Shown: one piece after another, positions 13,001 through 26,745 of the stretch
Layout of the letters: every line of letters begins with the position of its first letter
Position numbering within the stretch: the first letter of the stretch is position 1
DNA from: Apostichopus japonicus
Lineage: Eukaryota; Echinodermata; Holothuroidea; Aspidochirotida; Stichopodidae
Assembly (NCBI RefSeq): GCF_037975245.1
Contig: NC_092577.1
Location: 25,791,398-25,855,397 of the forward strand
Direction: 5' to 3'
Length of the DNA stretch: 64,000 nucleotides
The notes under the pieces: generated by a model
The model's input: the letters and a program-made list of their open reading frames with translations, nothing else
Told to the model about the DNA's origin: nothing
Database searches by the model: none
Translations under genes and position numbers: made by a program

Positions 13001-14220
13001 ATTAAACGGTATCGCACATTCGATTTATCGGTAACGCACATTCGACTTATCGGAATCGTAAATTTAATTTATCGGTATCGCGCATTCGATTTATCGGTAT
13101 CGCACATTCCATATATCGGTATCGCACATTCGATTTTCCGGTATCACACATTCGATTTATCGGTACCGCACATACGATTTATCGGTACCGCACAATCGAT
13201 TTATCGGTACCGCACAATCGATTTATTGGTACCGCACATTCGATTTATCGGTATCGCACGTTCGATTTATCGTTTTCACACATTCGATTTGTCGGTCCCG
13301 CACAATCGATTTATCGGTACCGCACATTCGACTTATCGGTATCGTAAATTTAATTTATCGGTATCGCGCATTCGATTAAACGGTATCGCGCATTCGATTT
13401 ATCGGTAACGCACATTCGATTTATCGGTACCGGAATATCGATTAATCGGTCTGGCACATTCGATTTATCGGTAGCATTATCGATTTACCGGTATTGCACA
13501 TTAGATTTATCGGCATTGCACATTAGATTTATCGGCACGGCACATTCGATTTATCGGCACTGCACATTCAATTTATCGGCACGGCACAATCGATTTATCG
13601 GTACCGCACATTCGATTAATCGATATCGCTAGTTCGATTTATCGTTATCGCACATTACATTTATTGGTATCTTACATTCGATTTACCGGTATCGCGAATT
13701 CGATTTATCGGTACCGCACATTCGATTTATCGGTACCGCAATATCGATTTATCGGTATCGCACATTCGATTTACCGGTAACGCACATTCGATTTATCGGC
13801 ACTGCACATTCGATTTATCGGTACCGCAATATCGATTTATCGGTATCGCACATTCGATTTACCGGTATCGCACTTTCGATTTATCGGTCCCGCACAATCG
13901 ATTTATCGGTACCGCAATATCGATTTATCGGTACCGCACATTCGATTTATCGGTACCGCACATTCGATTTATCGGTAGCAATATCGATTTATCGGTATCG
14001 CACATTCGATTTATCGGTCCCGCACAATCGATTTATAGGTATCGCAACATCGATTAATCGGTATCGCACATTCGATTTATCGGTATCGCACATTCCATTT
14101 ATCGGTATCGCACTTTCGATTTACCGGTATCGCACATACGATTTATCGGCACCGCACATTCGAATTATCGGTACCGCAATATCGATTTATCGGTAACGCA
14201 CATTCGACTTATCGGTATCG
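10004..14220 (+). repeat. Region of 1.2-1.8-kb higher-order units
   Basis: A marker monomer GATTTATGGGTAACGC occurs near 9,865, 11,075 and 12,915, giving spacings of 1,210 bp (exactly 55 monomers) and 1,840 bp. Each marker is followed by the same order: GATTAAACGG, the TAAATTTAATTTA unit, CCATATATCGG and GATTTTCCGG. A second set of markers repeats at 1,796 bp (GTACCGGAATATCG near 11,631 and 13,427), the difference from 1,840 being two monomers. GGTATCTTACATTCG near 11,850 and 13,670 also pairs. No gene is present. Confidence 0.8.
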
Positions 14221-16500
14221 TAAATTTAATTTATCGGTATCGCTCATTCGATTTATCGGTATCGCACATTCGATTTATCGGTATCGCACATTCGATTTAC
14301 CGGTATCGCACATCGATTTATCGGTACCGCACATACGATTTATCGGTTCCGCACATTTGATTTATTTGTTATCGCACATTCGATTTATCGGTACCGCAAT
14401 ATCGACTTATCGGTACCGCACAATCGATTTATCGGTACCGCACAATCGATTTATTGGTACCGCACATTCGATTTATCGGTATCGCACGTTCGATTTATCG
14501 TTTTCACACATTCGATATATCGGTCCCGCACAATCGATTTATCGGTACCGCACATTCGACTTATCGGTATCGTAAATTTAATTTATCGGTATCGCGCATT
14601 CGATTAAACGGTATCTCGCATTCGATTTATCGGTAACGCACTTTCGATTAATCGGTACCGCACATTCGATTGATCGGTAGCGCACAATCGATTTATCGGT
14701 ATCGCACATTCCATTTATCGGTACCGCAATATCGATTAATCGGTCTTGCACATTCGATTTACCGGTATCGCACATTCCATTTATCGGTCCCGCACAATCG
14801 ATTTATCGGTACCGCAATATCGATTTATCGGTACCGCAATATCGATTTATAGGTACCGCACATTCGATTGATCGGTACCGCAATATCGATTTATCGGTAT
14901 CGCACATTCGATTTATCGGTACCGCAATATCGATTAATCGGTATCGCACATTCGATTTATCGTTAGCAATATCGATTAATCGGTATCGCACATTCCATTT
15001 ATCGGTATCGCACATTCGATTTAACGGTATCGCACCTACGATTTATCGGTACCGCACATACGATTTATCGGTAACGCACATTTGATTTATCGTTATCGCA
15101 CATTCGATTTATCGGTACCGCAATATCGATTTATCGGTCCAGCACAATCGATTTATCGGTACCGCAATATCGATATATCGGTACCGCACATTCGATTTAT
15201 CGGTACCGCACAATCGATTTATCGGTACCGCACAATCGATGTATTGGTACCGCACATTCGATTTATCGGTATCGCACGTTCGATTTATCGTTTTCACACG
15301 TTCGATATATCGGTCCCGCACAATCGATTTATCGGTACAACACATTCGACTTATCGGTATCGTAAATTTAATTTATCGGTATCGCGCATTCCATTAAACG
15401 GTATCTCGCATTCGATTTATCGGTAACGCACTTTCGATTAATCGGTACCGCATATTCGATTGATCGGTAGCGCACAATCGATTTATCGGTATCGCACATT
15501 CCATTTATCGGTCCCGCACAATCGATTTATCGGTACCGCAATATCGATTTATCGGTACCGCAATATCGATTTATAGGTACCGCACATTCGATTTATCGGT
15601 ACCGCAATATCGATTTATCGTTATCGCACATTCGATTTATCGGCACCGCACATTCGATTTATCGTTACCGCAATATCGATTTATCGGTATCGCACATTCG
15701 ATTTATCGTTACCGCACATTCTATTTATCGGTATCGTAAATTCGATTTATCGCTATCGCACGTTCGATTTATCGGTACCGCACATTCTATTTATCGGTGC
15801 TGCACAATCGATTTATCGGTACAGCACATTCGATTTATCGGTACCGCAATATCGATTAATCGGTCTCGCACATTCGATTTATCGGTAGCAATATCGATTA
15901 ATCGGTATCGCACATTCCATTTATCGGTATCGTACATTCGATTTACCGGTATCGCACATTCGATTTATCGGCACTGCACATTCGATTTATCGGCACGGCA
16001 CATTCGATTTATCGGTACCGCACATTCAATTAATAGATATCGCACAATCGATTTATCGGTACCGCACATTCGATTTATCGGTCCCGCACAATCGATTGAT
16101 AGGTATCGCAATATCGATTAATCGGTCTCGCACATTCGATTTATCGGTAGCAATATCGATTAATCGGTATCGCACATTCCATTTATCGGTATCGCAAATT
16201 CGATTTACAGGTATCGCACATACGATTTATCGGTATCGCACATTCCATTTATCGGTATCGCACATTCGATTTACCGTTATCGCACATTCGATTTATCGGT
16301 ACCGCAATATCGATTTATCGGTACCGCAATATCGATTTATCGGTACCGCACATTCGATTTATCGGTACCGCAATATCGATTTATCGGTACCACACAATCG
16401 ATTTATCGGTACCGCACATTCGATTTATCGGTATCGCGCATTCCATTTATCGGTATCGTAAATTTAATTTATCGGTATCGCGCATTCCATTTATCGGTAT
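14221..16500 (+). repeat. Dispersed copy of the 1.7-5.2 kb interval
   Basis: Markers at 14,578, 14,670 and 15,082 match 1,726, 1,818 and 2,230 at an offset of 12,852 bp. From 15,109 the best match changes to 3,771 (offset 11,338), and at 16,096 to 4,782 (offset 11,314). The order of variants such as TCGGTACAACACATTCG (near 15,333 and 3,996) and TCGGTGCTGCACAATCG (near 15,797 and 4,525) is kept. The copy therefore reads as a mosaic of two neighbouring blocks, separated from its source by the 3.3-kb units and the 10-14 kb region. Confidence 0.75.
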
Positions 16501-18791
16501 CGCACCTTCGATTTTTCGGTGCCGCACAATCGATTTATAGGTATCGCAATATCGATTAATCGGTCTCGCACATTCGATTTATCTTTAGCAATATCGATTT
16601 ATCGGTATCGCACATTCCATTTATCGGTATCGCACTTTCGATTTACCGGTATCGCACATACGATTTATCGGCACCGCACGTTCGATTTATCGGTACCGCA
16701 ATATCGATTTATCGGTAACGCACATTCGATTAAACGGTATCGCACATACGATTTATCGGTAGCGCACAATGGATTTATCGGTATCGCACATTCCATTTAT
16801 CGTGATCGCACATTTGATTTACCGGTATCACATATTCGATTTATCGGTACCGCACATTTGATTTATCGTTATCGCACAATCGATTTATCGGTACCGCAAT
16901 ATCGATTTATTGGTACCGCACATTCGATTTATCGGTACCGCAATATCGATTAATCGGTATCGCACGTTCGATTTATCGGTAGCAATATCGATTTATCGGT
17001 ACCGCACTTTCGATTTATCGGTACCGCAATATCGATTTATCGGTACCGCACATTTGATTTATCGTTATCGCACATTCGATTTATCGGTACCTCAATATCG
17101 ATTAATCGGTCCCGCACAATCGATTTATCGGTACCGCAATATCGATTTATTGGTACCGCACATTCGATTTATCGGTACCGCAATATCGATTAATCGGTAT
17201 CGCACGTTCGATTTATCGGTAGCAATATCGATTTATCGGTACCGCACAATCAATTAATCGGTATCGCAATATCGATTTATCGGTACCGCAATATCGATTT
17301 ATCGGTACCGCACATTTGATTTATCGTTATCGCACATTCGATTTATCGGTACCGCAATATCGATTAATCGGTCCCGCACAATCGATTTATCGATACCGCA
17401 ATATCGATTTATCGGTACCGCACATTCGATTTATCGGTACCGCAATATCGATTAATCGGTATCGCACCTTCGATTTATCGGTACCGCAATATCGATTTAT
17501 CGGTATCGCACATTCGATTTACCGGTATCGCACTTTCGATTTATCGGTCCCGCACAATCGATTTATCGGTACCGCAATATCGATTTATCGGTATCGCACA
17601 TTCGATTTATCGGTACCGCAATATCGATTAATCGGTATCGCACATTCGATTTATAGGTTCCGCACAATCGATTTATAGGTATCGCAATATCGATTAATCG
17701 GTCTCGCACATTCGATTTATCGTTAGCAATATCGATTAATCGGTATCGCACATTCCATTTATCGGTATCGCACATTCGATTTACCGGTATCGCACATACG
17801 ATTTATCGGTACCGCACATACGATTTATCGGTACCGCACCTTTAATTTATCGGTATCGCACATTCGATATATCGGTAACGCACATTCGACTTATCGGTAT
17901 CGTAAATTTAATTTATCGGTATCGCTCATTCGATTTATCGGTATCGCACTGTCCATATATCGGCATCGCACATTCGATTTACCGGTCTCGCACATTCGAT
18001 TTATCGGTACCGCACATACGATTTATCGGTACCGCACATTTGATTTATCGTTATCGCACATTCGATTTATCGGTACCGCACAATCGATTTATCGGTCCCG
18101 CACAATCGATTTATCGGTACCGCAATATCGATTTATCGGTACCGCACATTCGATTTATCGGTCGCGCACAATCGATTTATCGGTACCGCACAATCGATTA
18201 ATCGGTCCCGCACAATCGATTTATAGGTATCGCAATATCGACAAATCGGTCTCGCACATTCGACTTATCGGTATCGTAAATTTAATTTATCGGTATCGCG
18301 CATTCGATTTATCGGTATCGCACATTCCATTTATCGGTATCGCACATTCGATTTATCGGTACCGCAATATCGATTTATCGGTATCGCACATTCGATTTAT
18401 CGGTACCGCAATATCGATTAATCGGTATCGCACATTCGATTTATCCTTAGCATTATCGATTAATCGGTATCGCACATTCCATTTATCGGTATCGCACATT
18501 CGATTTACCGTTACCGCACAATCGATTAATCGGTCCCGCACAATCTATTTATAGGTATCGCAATATCGATTAATCGGTCTCGCACATTCGATTTATCGGT
18601 ATCGCACATTCCATTTATCGGTACCGCACATTCGATTTATCGGTACCGCAATATCGATTAATCGGTATCGCACATTCGATTTATCGGTACCGCACAATCG
18701 ATTTATAGGTATCGCAATATCGATTAATCGGTTTCGCACATTCGATTTATCGGTAGCAATATCGATTAATCGGTATCACACATTCCATTTA
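16500..18791 (+). repeat. Satellite with short local duplications
   Basis: The same 22-bp monomers continue, with smaller repeats. TATTGGTACC at 16,909 and 17,149 begins two near-identical segments 240 bp apart (11 monomers minus 2 bp, fitting one 20-bp unit). ACATTTGATTTATCG repeats near 17,050 and 17,312. From about 17,800 the order resembles block alpha (CACTGTCCATATATCGG near 17,947), roughly 1.1 kb before the better match starting at 18,792. No gene is present. Confidence 0.75.
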
Positions 18792-21700
18792 TCGGTATCG
18801 CACTTTCGATTTACCGGTATCGCACATACGATTTATCTGCACCGCACATTCGATTTATCGGTACCGCAATATCGATTAATGGGTAACGCACATTCGATTT
18901 ATCGGTACCGCACCTTTAGATTATCGGTATCGCACATTCGATATATCGGTAACGCACATTCGACTTATCGGTATCGTAAATTTAATTTATCGGTATCGCT
19001 CATTCGATTTATCGGTATCGCACTGTCCATATATCGGTATCGCACATTCGATTTACCGGTCTCGCACATTCGATTTATCGGTACCGCACATACGATTTAT
19101 CGGTACCGCACAATCGATTGATCGTTATCGCACATTCGATTTATCGGTACCGCACAATCGATTTACGGTCCCGCACAATCGATTTATCGGTACCGCAATA
19201 TCGAATTATCGGTACCGCACATTCGATTTATCGGTCCCGCACAATCGATTTATCGGTACCGCACAATCGATTAATCGGTCCCGCACAATCTATTTATAGG
19301 TATCGCAATATCGATTAATCGGTCTCGCACATTCGACTTATCGGTATCGTAAATTTAATTTATCGGTATCGCACATTCCATTTATCGGTATCGCACATTC
19401 GATTTACCGGTATCGCACATTCGATTTATCGGTACCGCACATTTGATTTATCGTTATCGCACATTCTATTTATCGGTACCGCAATATCGATTTATCGGTA
19501 CCGCACAATCGATTTATCGGTACCGCACAATCGATGTATTGGTACCGCACATTCGATTTATCGGTATCGCACGTTCGATTTATCGTTTTCACACATTCGA
19601 TATATCGGTCCCGCACAATCGATTTATCGGTACCGCACATTCGACTTATCGGTATCGTAAATTTAATTTATCGGTATCGCGCATTCGATTAAACGGTATC
19701 TCGCATTCGATTTATAGGTATCGCAATATCGATTAATCGGTCTCGCACATTCGACTTATCGGTATCGTAAATTTAATTTATCGGTATCGCGCATTCGATT
19801 TATCGGTATCGCACATTCCATTTATCGGTATCGCACATTCGATTTATCGGTACCGCACATTCGATTGATCGGTAGCGCACTATCTATTTATCGGTATCGC
19901 ACATTCCATTTATCGGTACCGCAATATCGATTAATCGGTCTCGCACATTCGATTTATCGGTACCGCACATTCGATTTATCGGTCCCGCACATTCGATTTA
20001 TCGGTAGCAATATCGATTTATCGGTATCGCACATTCGATTTATCGGTCCCGCACAATCGATTTATAGGTATCGCAACATCGATTAATCGGTCTCGCACAT
20101 TCGATTTATCGGTAGCAATATCGATTAATCGGTATCGCACATTCCATTTATCGGTATCGCACTTTCGATTTACCGGTATCGCACATACGATTTATCGGCA
20201 CCGCACATTCGAATTATCGGTACCGCAATATCGATTTATCGGAAACGCACATTCGATTAAACGGTATCGCACATTCGATTTATCGGTAGCGCACAATCGA
20301 TTTATCGGTAACGCCCATTCGACTTATCGGTATCGTAAATTTAATTTATCGGTATCGCGCATTCGATTAAACGGTATCGCACATTTGATTTACCGTTATC
20401 GCACATTCTATTTATCGGTACCGCAATATCGATTTATCGGTACCGCACATTCGATGTATTGGTACCGCACATTCGATTTATCGGTATCGCACGTTCGATT
20501 TATCGTTTTCACACATTCGATATATCGGTCCCGCACAATCGATTTATCGGTACCGCATATTCGACTTATCGGTATCGTAAATTTAATTTATCGGTATCGC
20601 GCATTCGATTAAACGGTATCTCGCATTCGATTTATCGGTAACGCACATTCGATTAATCGGTACCGCACATTCGATTGATCGGTAGCGCACAATCGATTTA
20701 TCGGTATCGCACATTCCATTTATCGGTACCGCAATATCGATTAATCGGTCTTGCACAATCGATTTACCGGTATCGCACATTCCATTTATCGGTCCCGCAC
20801 AATCGATTTATCGGTACCGCAATATCGATTTATCGGTACCGCAATATCGATTTATAGGTACCGCAATATCGATTTATCGGTATCGCACATTCGATTTATC
20901 GGTACCGCAATATCGATTAATCGGTATCGCACATTCGATTTAACGTTAGCAATATCGATTAATCGGTATCGCACATTCCATTTATCGGTATCGCACATTC
21001 GATTTAACGGTATCGCACCTACGATTTATCGGTACCGCACATACGATTTATCGGTAACGCACATTTGATTTATCGTTATCGCACATTCGATTTATCGGTA
21101 CCGCAATATCGATTTATCGGTCCAGCACAATTGATTTATCGGTACCGCAATATCGATATATCGGTACCGCAATATCGATTTATCGGTACCGCAATATCGA
21201 TTTATCGGTACCGCACATTCGATTTATCGGTACCGCAATATCGATTAATCGGTATCGCACCTTCGATTTATCGGTACGGCACATTCGATTTATCGGTACC
21301 GCACCTTCGATTTATCGGTACCGCAATATCGATTTATCGGTATCGCACATTCGATTTACCGGTATCGCACTTTCGATTTATCGGTCCCGCACAATCGATT
21401 TATCGGTACCGCAATAGCGATTTATCGGTATCGCACATTCGATTTATCGGTACCGCAATAGCGATTTATCGGTATCGCACATTCCATTTATCGGTACCGC
21501 AATATCGATTAATCGGTATCGCACATTCCATTTATCGGTATCGCACATTCGATTTACCGGTATTGCACCTACGATTTATCGGTACCGCTCATACGATTTA
21601 TCGGTAACGCACATTTGAATGATCGTTATCGCACATTCGATTTATCGGTACCGCACAATCGATTTATCGGTCCAGCACAATCGATTTATCGTTACCGCAA

Positions 21701-22000
21701 TATCGAATGATCGTTATCGCACATTCGATTTATCGGTACCGCACAATCGATTTATCGGTCCAGCACAATCGATTTATCGTTACCGCAATATCGATTTATC
21801 GGTACCGCATAATCGATTTATCGGTACCGCACAATCGATTTATCGGTATCGTAAATTTAATTTATCGGTATCGCGCATTCGATTTATCGGTATCGCACAT
21901 TCCATTTATCGGTATCGCACATTCGATTTACCGGTATCGCACATTCGATTTATCGGTACCGCACATTTGATTAATCGTTATCGCACATTCTATTTATCGG
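18792..22000 (+). repeat. Higher-order block alpha, copy 2
   Basis: Matches 1-3,060. Base 18,792 aligns with base 1, and rare variants TTATCTGCACC, CCTTTAGATTATCGG and CACTGTCCATATATCGG occur in the same order. Differences are mainly whole-monomer gains and losses, including a 110-bp gain near 19,700-19,850 and an 88-bp local duplication (GAATGATCGTTATCGC near 21,617 and 21,705, once in copy 1 near 2,780). The homology ends near 22,000, where copy 1 has GCAATATCG and copy 2 has GCACATTCG. Confidence 0.82.
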
Positions 22001-25000
22001 TACCGCACATTCGATTTATCGGTACCTCAATATCGATTTATAGGTACCGCACATTCGATTTATCGGGACCGCAATATCAATTTATCGGTACCGCACCTTC
22101 GATTTATCGGTACCGCAATATCGATTTATCGGTATCGCACCTTCGATTTATCGGTACCGCACTTCCGATTTATCGGTACCGCACCTTCGATTTATCGGTA
22201 CCGCAATATCGATTTATCGGTATCGCTCATTCGATTTACCTGTATCGCACATTCCACTTATCGGTCACGCACAATCGATTTATCGGTACCGCAATATCGA
22301 TTTATCGGTATCGCAAATTCGATTTATCGGTACCGCAATATCGATTTATCGGTATTGCACATTCGATTTATCGGTACCGCAATATCGATTAATCGGTATC
22401 GCACATTCCATTTATCGGTATCGCACATTCGAATTACCGGTATCGCACCTTCGATTTATCGTCACTGCACATTCGAATTATCGGCACGGCACATTCGATT
22501 TATCGGTACCGCACATTCGATTTATCGGTATCGCACAATCGATTTATCGGTACCGCACATTCGATTAATCGGTATCGCACGTTCGATTTATCGGTATCGC
22601 ACATTACATTTATTGGTATCTTACATTCGATTTACCTGTATCGCGAATTCAATTTATCGGTACCGCACCATCGATTTATCGGTCCCGCACAATCGATTTA
22701 TAGGTATCGCAATATCGATTAATCGGTCTCGCAAATTCCATTTATCGGTATCGCACTTTCGATTTACCGGTATCGCACATACGATTTATCGGCACCGCAC
22801 ATTCGATTTATCGGTACCGCAATATCGATTTATCGGTAACGCACATTCGATTAAACGGTATCGCACATTCGATTTATCGGTAGTGCACAATCGATTTATC
22901 GGTATCGCACATTCCATTTATCGTGATCGCACATTCGATTTATCGGTATCACATATTCGATTTACCGGTACCGCACATTTGATTTATCGGTACCGCACAT
23001 TTGATTTATCGTTATCGCACATTCGATTTATCGGTACCTCAATATCGATTAATCGGTCCCGCACAATCGATTTATTGGTACCGCAATATCAATTTATCGG
23101 TACCGCACCTTCGATTTATCGGTACCGCAATATCGATTTATCGGTATCGCACCTTCGATTTATCGGTACCGCACTTCCGATTTATCGGTACCCCACCTTC
23201 GATTTATCGGTACCGCAATATCGATTTATCGGTATCGCACATTCGATTTACCTGTATCGCACATTCGATTTATCGGTCACGCACAATCGATTTATCGGTA
23301 CCGCAATATCGATTTATCGGTATCGCAAATTCGATTTATCGGTACCGCAATATCGATTTATCGGTATTGCACATTCGATTTATCGGTACCGCAATATCGA
23401 TTAATCGGCATCGCACATTCCGTTTATCGGTATCGCACATTCGATTTACCGGTATCGCACCTTCGATTTATCGTCACTGCACATTCGATTTATCGGCACG
23501 GCACATTCGATTTATAGGTACCGCACATTCGATTTATCGGTATCGCACAATCGATTTATCGGTACCGCACATTCGATTAATCGGTATCGCACGTTCGATT
23601 TATCGTTATCGCACATTACATTTATTGGTATCTTACATTCGATTTACCTGTATCGCGAATTCGATTTATCGGTACCGCACATTCGATTTATCGGTACCGC
23701 AATATCGATTTATCGGTATCGCACATACGATTTACCGGTATCGCACATTCGATTTATCGGCACCGCACATTCGATTAATCGGTACCGCATTATCGATTTA
23801 TCGGTATCGCACATTCGATTTACCGGTATCGCACTTTCGATTTATCGGTCCCGCACAATCGATTTATCGGTACCGAAATATCGATTTATCGGTATCGCAC
23901 ATTCGATTTATCGGTACCGCAATATCGATTTACCGGTATCGCACATACGATTAATCGGTACCGCACATTCAATTTATCGGTATCGCACAATCGATTTATC
24001 GGTACCGCACATTCGATTAATCGGTATCGCAAGTTCGATTTATAGTTATCGCACATTACATTTATTGGTATCTTACATTCGATTTACCAGTATCGCGAAT
24101 TCGATTTATCGGTACCGCACATTCGATTTATCGGTACCGCAATATCGATTTATCGGTATCGCACATTCGATTTACCGGTATCACACATTCGATTTATCGG
24201 CACCGCACATTCGATTTATCGGTACCGGATTATCGATTTATCGGTATCGCACATTCGATTTACCGGTATCGCACTTTCGATTTATCGGTCCCGCACAATC
24301 GGTTTATCGGTACCGCAATATCGATTTATCGGTACCGCACATTCGATTTATCGGTACCGCAATATCGATTTATCGGTATCGCACATTCGATTTATCGGTC
24401 CCGCACAATCGATTTATAGGTATCGCAATATCGATTAATCGGTCTCGCACATTCGATTTATCGGTAGCAATATCGATTAATCGGTATCACACATTCGATT
24501 TATCGGTAGCAATATCGATTAATCGGTATCGCACATTCGATTTATCGGTATCGTACATTCGATTTACCGGTATCGCACATTCGATTTATCGGTCCCGCAC
24601 CATCGATTTATAGGTATCGCAATATCGATTAATCGGTCTCGCACATTCGATTTATCGGTAACAATATCGATTAATCGGTATCGCACATTCTATTTATCGG
24701 TATCGCACATTCGATTTACCGGTATCGCACATACGATTTATCGGAACCGCACATACGATTTATCGGTACCGCACATTTGATTTATCGTTATCGCACATTC
24801 GATTTATCGGTACCGCAATATCGATTTATCGGTCCCGCACAATCGATTTATCGGTCCCGCAATATCGATTTATCGGTACCGCGCATTCGATTTATCGGTA
24901 TCGCGCATTCGATTTATCGGTACCGCACTTTCGATTTATCGGTACCGCACAATCGATTTATCGGTACCGCACAATCGATTTATCGGTACCGCACATTCGA

Positions 25001-25038
25001 TTTTTCGGTATCGCACGCTCGATTTATCGTTTTCACTC
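22001..25038 (+). repeat. 1,012-bp and 440-bp higher-order repeats
   Basis: CACTTCCGATTTATCGG near 22,160 and 23,172, and ACATTACATTTATTGG at 22,601 and 23,613, both repeat at 1,012 bp, which is exactly 46 monomers. ACATTACATTTATTGG then recurs at 24,053, 440 bp later (exactly 20 monomers), with the same following monomer order (GGTATCTTACATTCG, then GCGAATTCG). Long forward open frames, including the longest in the window at 22,355-23,404, lie here because 20-bp units and TAAT/TAG variants are sparse. I do not call them genes. Confidence 0.82.
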
Positions 25039-26745
25039 GTTCGATTTATCGGTACCGCACATTCGATTTATCGGTCCCGCACAATCGATTTATCGGTACC
25101 GCACATTCGACTTATCGGTATCGTAAATTTAATTTATCGGTATCGCGCATTCGATTTATCGGTATCGCCCCTTCGATTTATCGGTCCCGCACAATCGATT
25201 TATAGGTATCGCAATATCGATTAATCGGTCTCGCACATTCGATTTATCGGTAGCAATATCGATTAATCGGTATCGCACATTCCAGTTATCGGTATCGCAC
25301 ATTCGATTCACCGGTATCGCACATACGATTTATCGGTATCGCACATTAGATTCATCGTTATCGCAAATTCGATTTATCGGTACCGCAATATCGATTTATC
25401 GGTACCGCACAATCGATTTATCGGTACCGCAATATCGATTAATCGGTCTCGCACATTCGATTTATCGGTAGCAATATCGATTAATCGGTATCGCACATTC
25501 CATTTATCGGTATCGCACTTTCGATTTACCGGTATCGCACATACGATTTATCGGTACCGCAATATCGGTTTATAGGTAACGCACATTCGATTAAACGGTA
25601 TCGCACATTCAATTTATCGGTAGCGCACAATCGATTTATCGGTATCGCACATTCCATTTATCGTGATCGCACATTCGATTTACCGGTATCACATATTCGA
25701 TTTATCGGTACCGCACATTTGATTTATCGTTATCGCACATTCGATTTATCGGTACCTCAATATCGATTAATCGGTCCCGCACAATCGATTTATCGGTACC
25801 GCACAATCGATTTATCGGTACCGCACATTCGATTTATCGGTACCGCAATATCGATTAATCGGTATCGCACGTTCGATTTATCGGTAGCAATATCGATTAA
25901 TCGGTATCGCACATTCCATTTATCGGTATTGCACATTCGATTTACCGGTATCGCACATACCATTTATCGGCACCGCACATTCGATTTATCGGTACCGCAA
26001 TATCGATTTATCTGTAACGCACATTCGACTTATCGGTACCGCACCTTCGATTTATCGGTACCGCACATTCGATTAATCGGTACCGCACCTTCGATTTATC
26101 GGTACCGCAATATCGATTTATCGGTATCGCACATTCGATTTACCGGTATCGCACTTTCGATTTATCGGTCCCGCACAATCGATTTATCGGTACCGCAATA
26201 TCGATTTATCGGTATCGAACATTCGATTTATCGGTACCGCATTATCGATTAATCGGTATCGCACATTCGATTTATCGGTCCCGCACAATCGATTTATCGG
26301 TATCGCAATATCGATTTATCGGTCTCGCACATTCGATTTATCGTTAGCAATATCGATTAATCGGTATCGCACATTCCATTTATCGGTATCGCACATTCGA
26401 TTTACCGGTATCGCACATACGATTTATCGATACCGCACATACGATTTATCGGTACCGCACATTTGATTTATCGTTATCGCACATTCGATTTATCTTACCG
26501 CAATATCGATTGATCGGTCCCGCACAATCGATCTATCGGTACCGCAATATCGATTTATCGTTATCGCACATTCGATTCATCTTACCGCAATATCGATTTA
26601 TCGGTCCCGCACAATCGATTTATCGGTACCGCACATTCGATTTATCGGTACCGCACATTCGATTTATCGGTACCGCAATATCGATTTATCGGTATCGCAC
26701 AATCGATTTATCGGTACCGCACATTCGATTTATCGGTATCGCGCA
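25039..26745 (+). repeat. 2,695-bp spaced repeat, copy 1
   Basis: Aligns with 27,734-29,440 at a constant offset of 2,695 bp (markers at 25,041, 25,719 and 26,510). Shared rare variants are CGCCCCTTCG near 25,166, TTCCAGTTATCGG near 25,272, CATTAGATTCATCG near 25,347, CACATACCATTTATCGG near 25,966, and two 21-bp monomers reading TTATCTTACCGC near 26,490 and 26,580. The left edge is sharp: copy 1 is preceded by TTTCACTCGT and copy 2 by TATCGCACGT. Confidence 0.85.

Noticed and set aside
12626-13408. Open frame of 260 codons with a repetitive Arg/Tyr/Ile-rich product
   Set aside because: It is pure satellite translation and starts at an alternative TTG codon. Similar frames recur wherever the repeat lacks TAAT or 20-bp units.
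22355-23404. Open frame of 349 codons, the longest in the window
   Set aside because: It starts at TTG, consists only of the translated 22-bp repeat, and the same peptide period occurs in all three frames. There is no start context, domain or codon signal.
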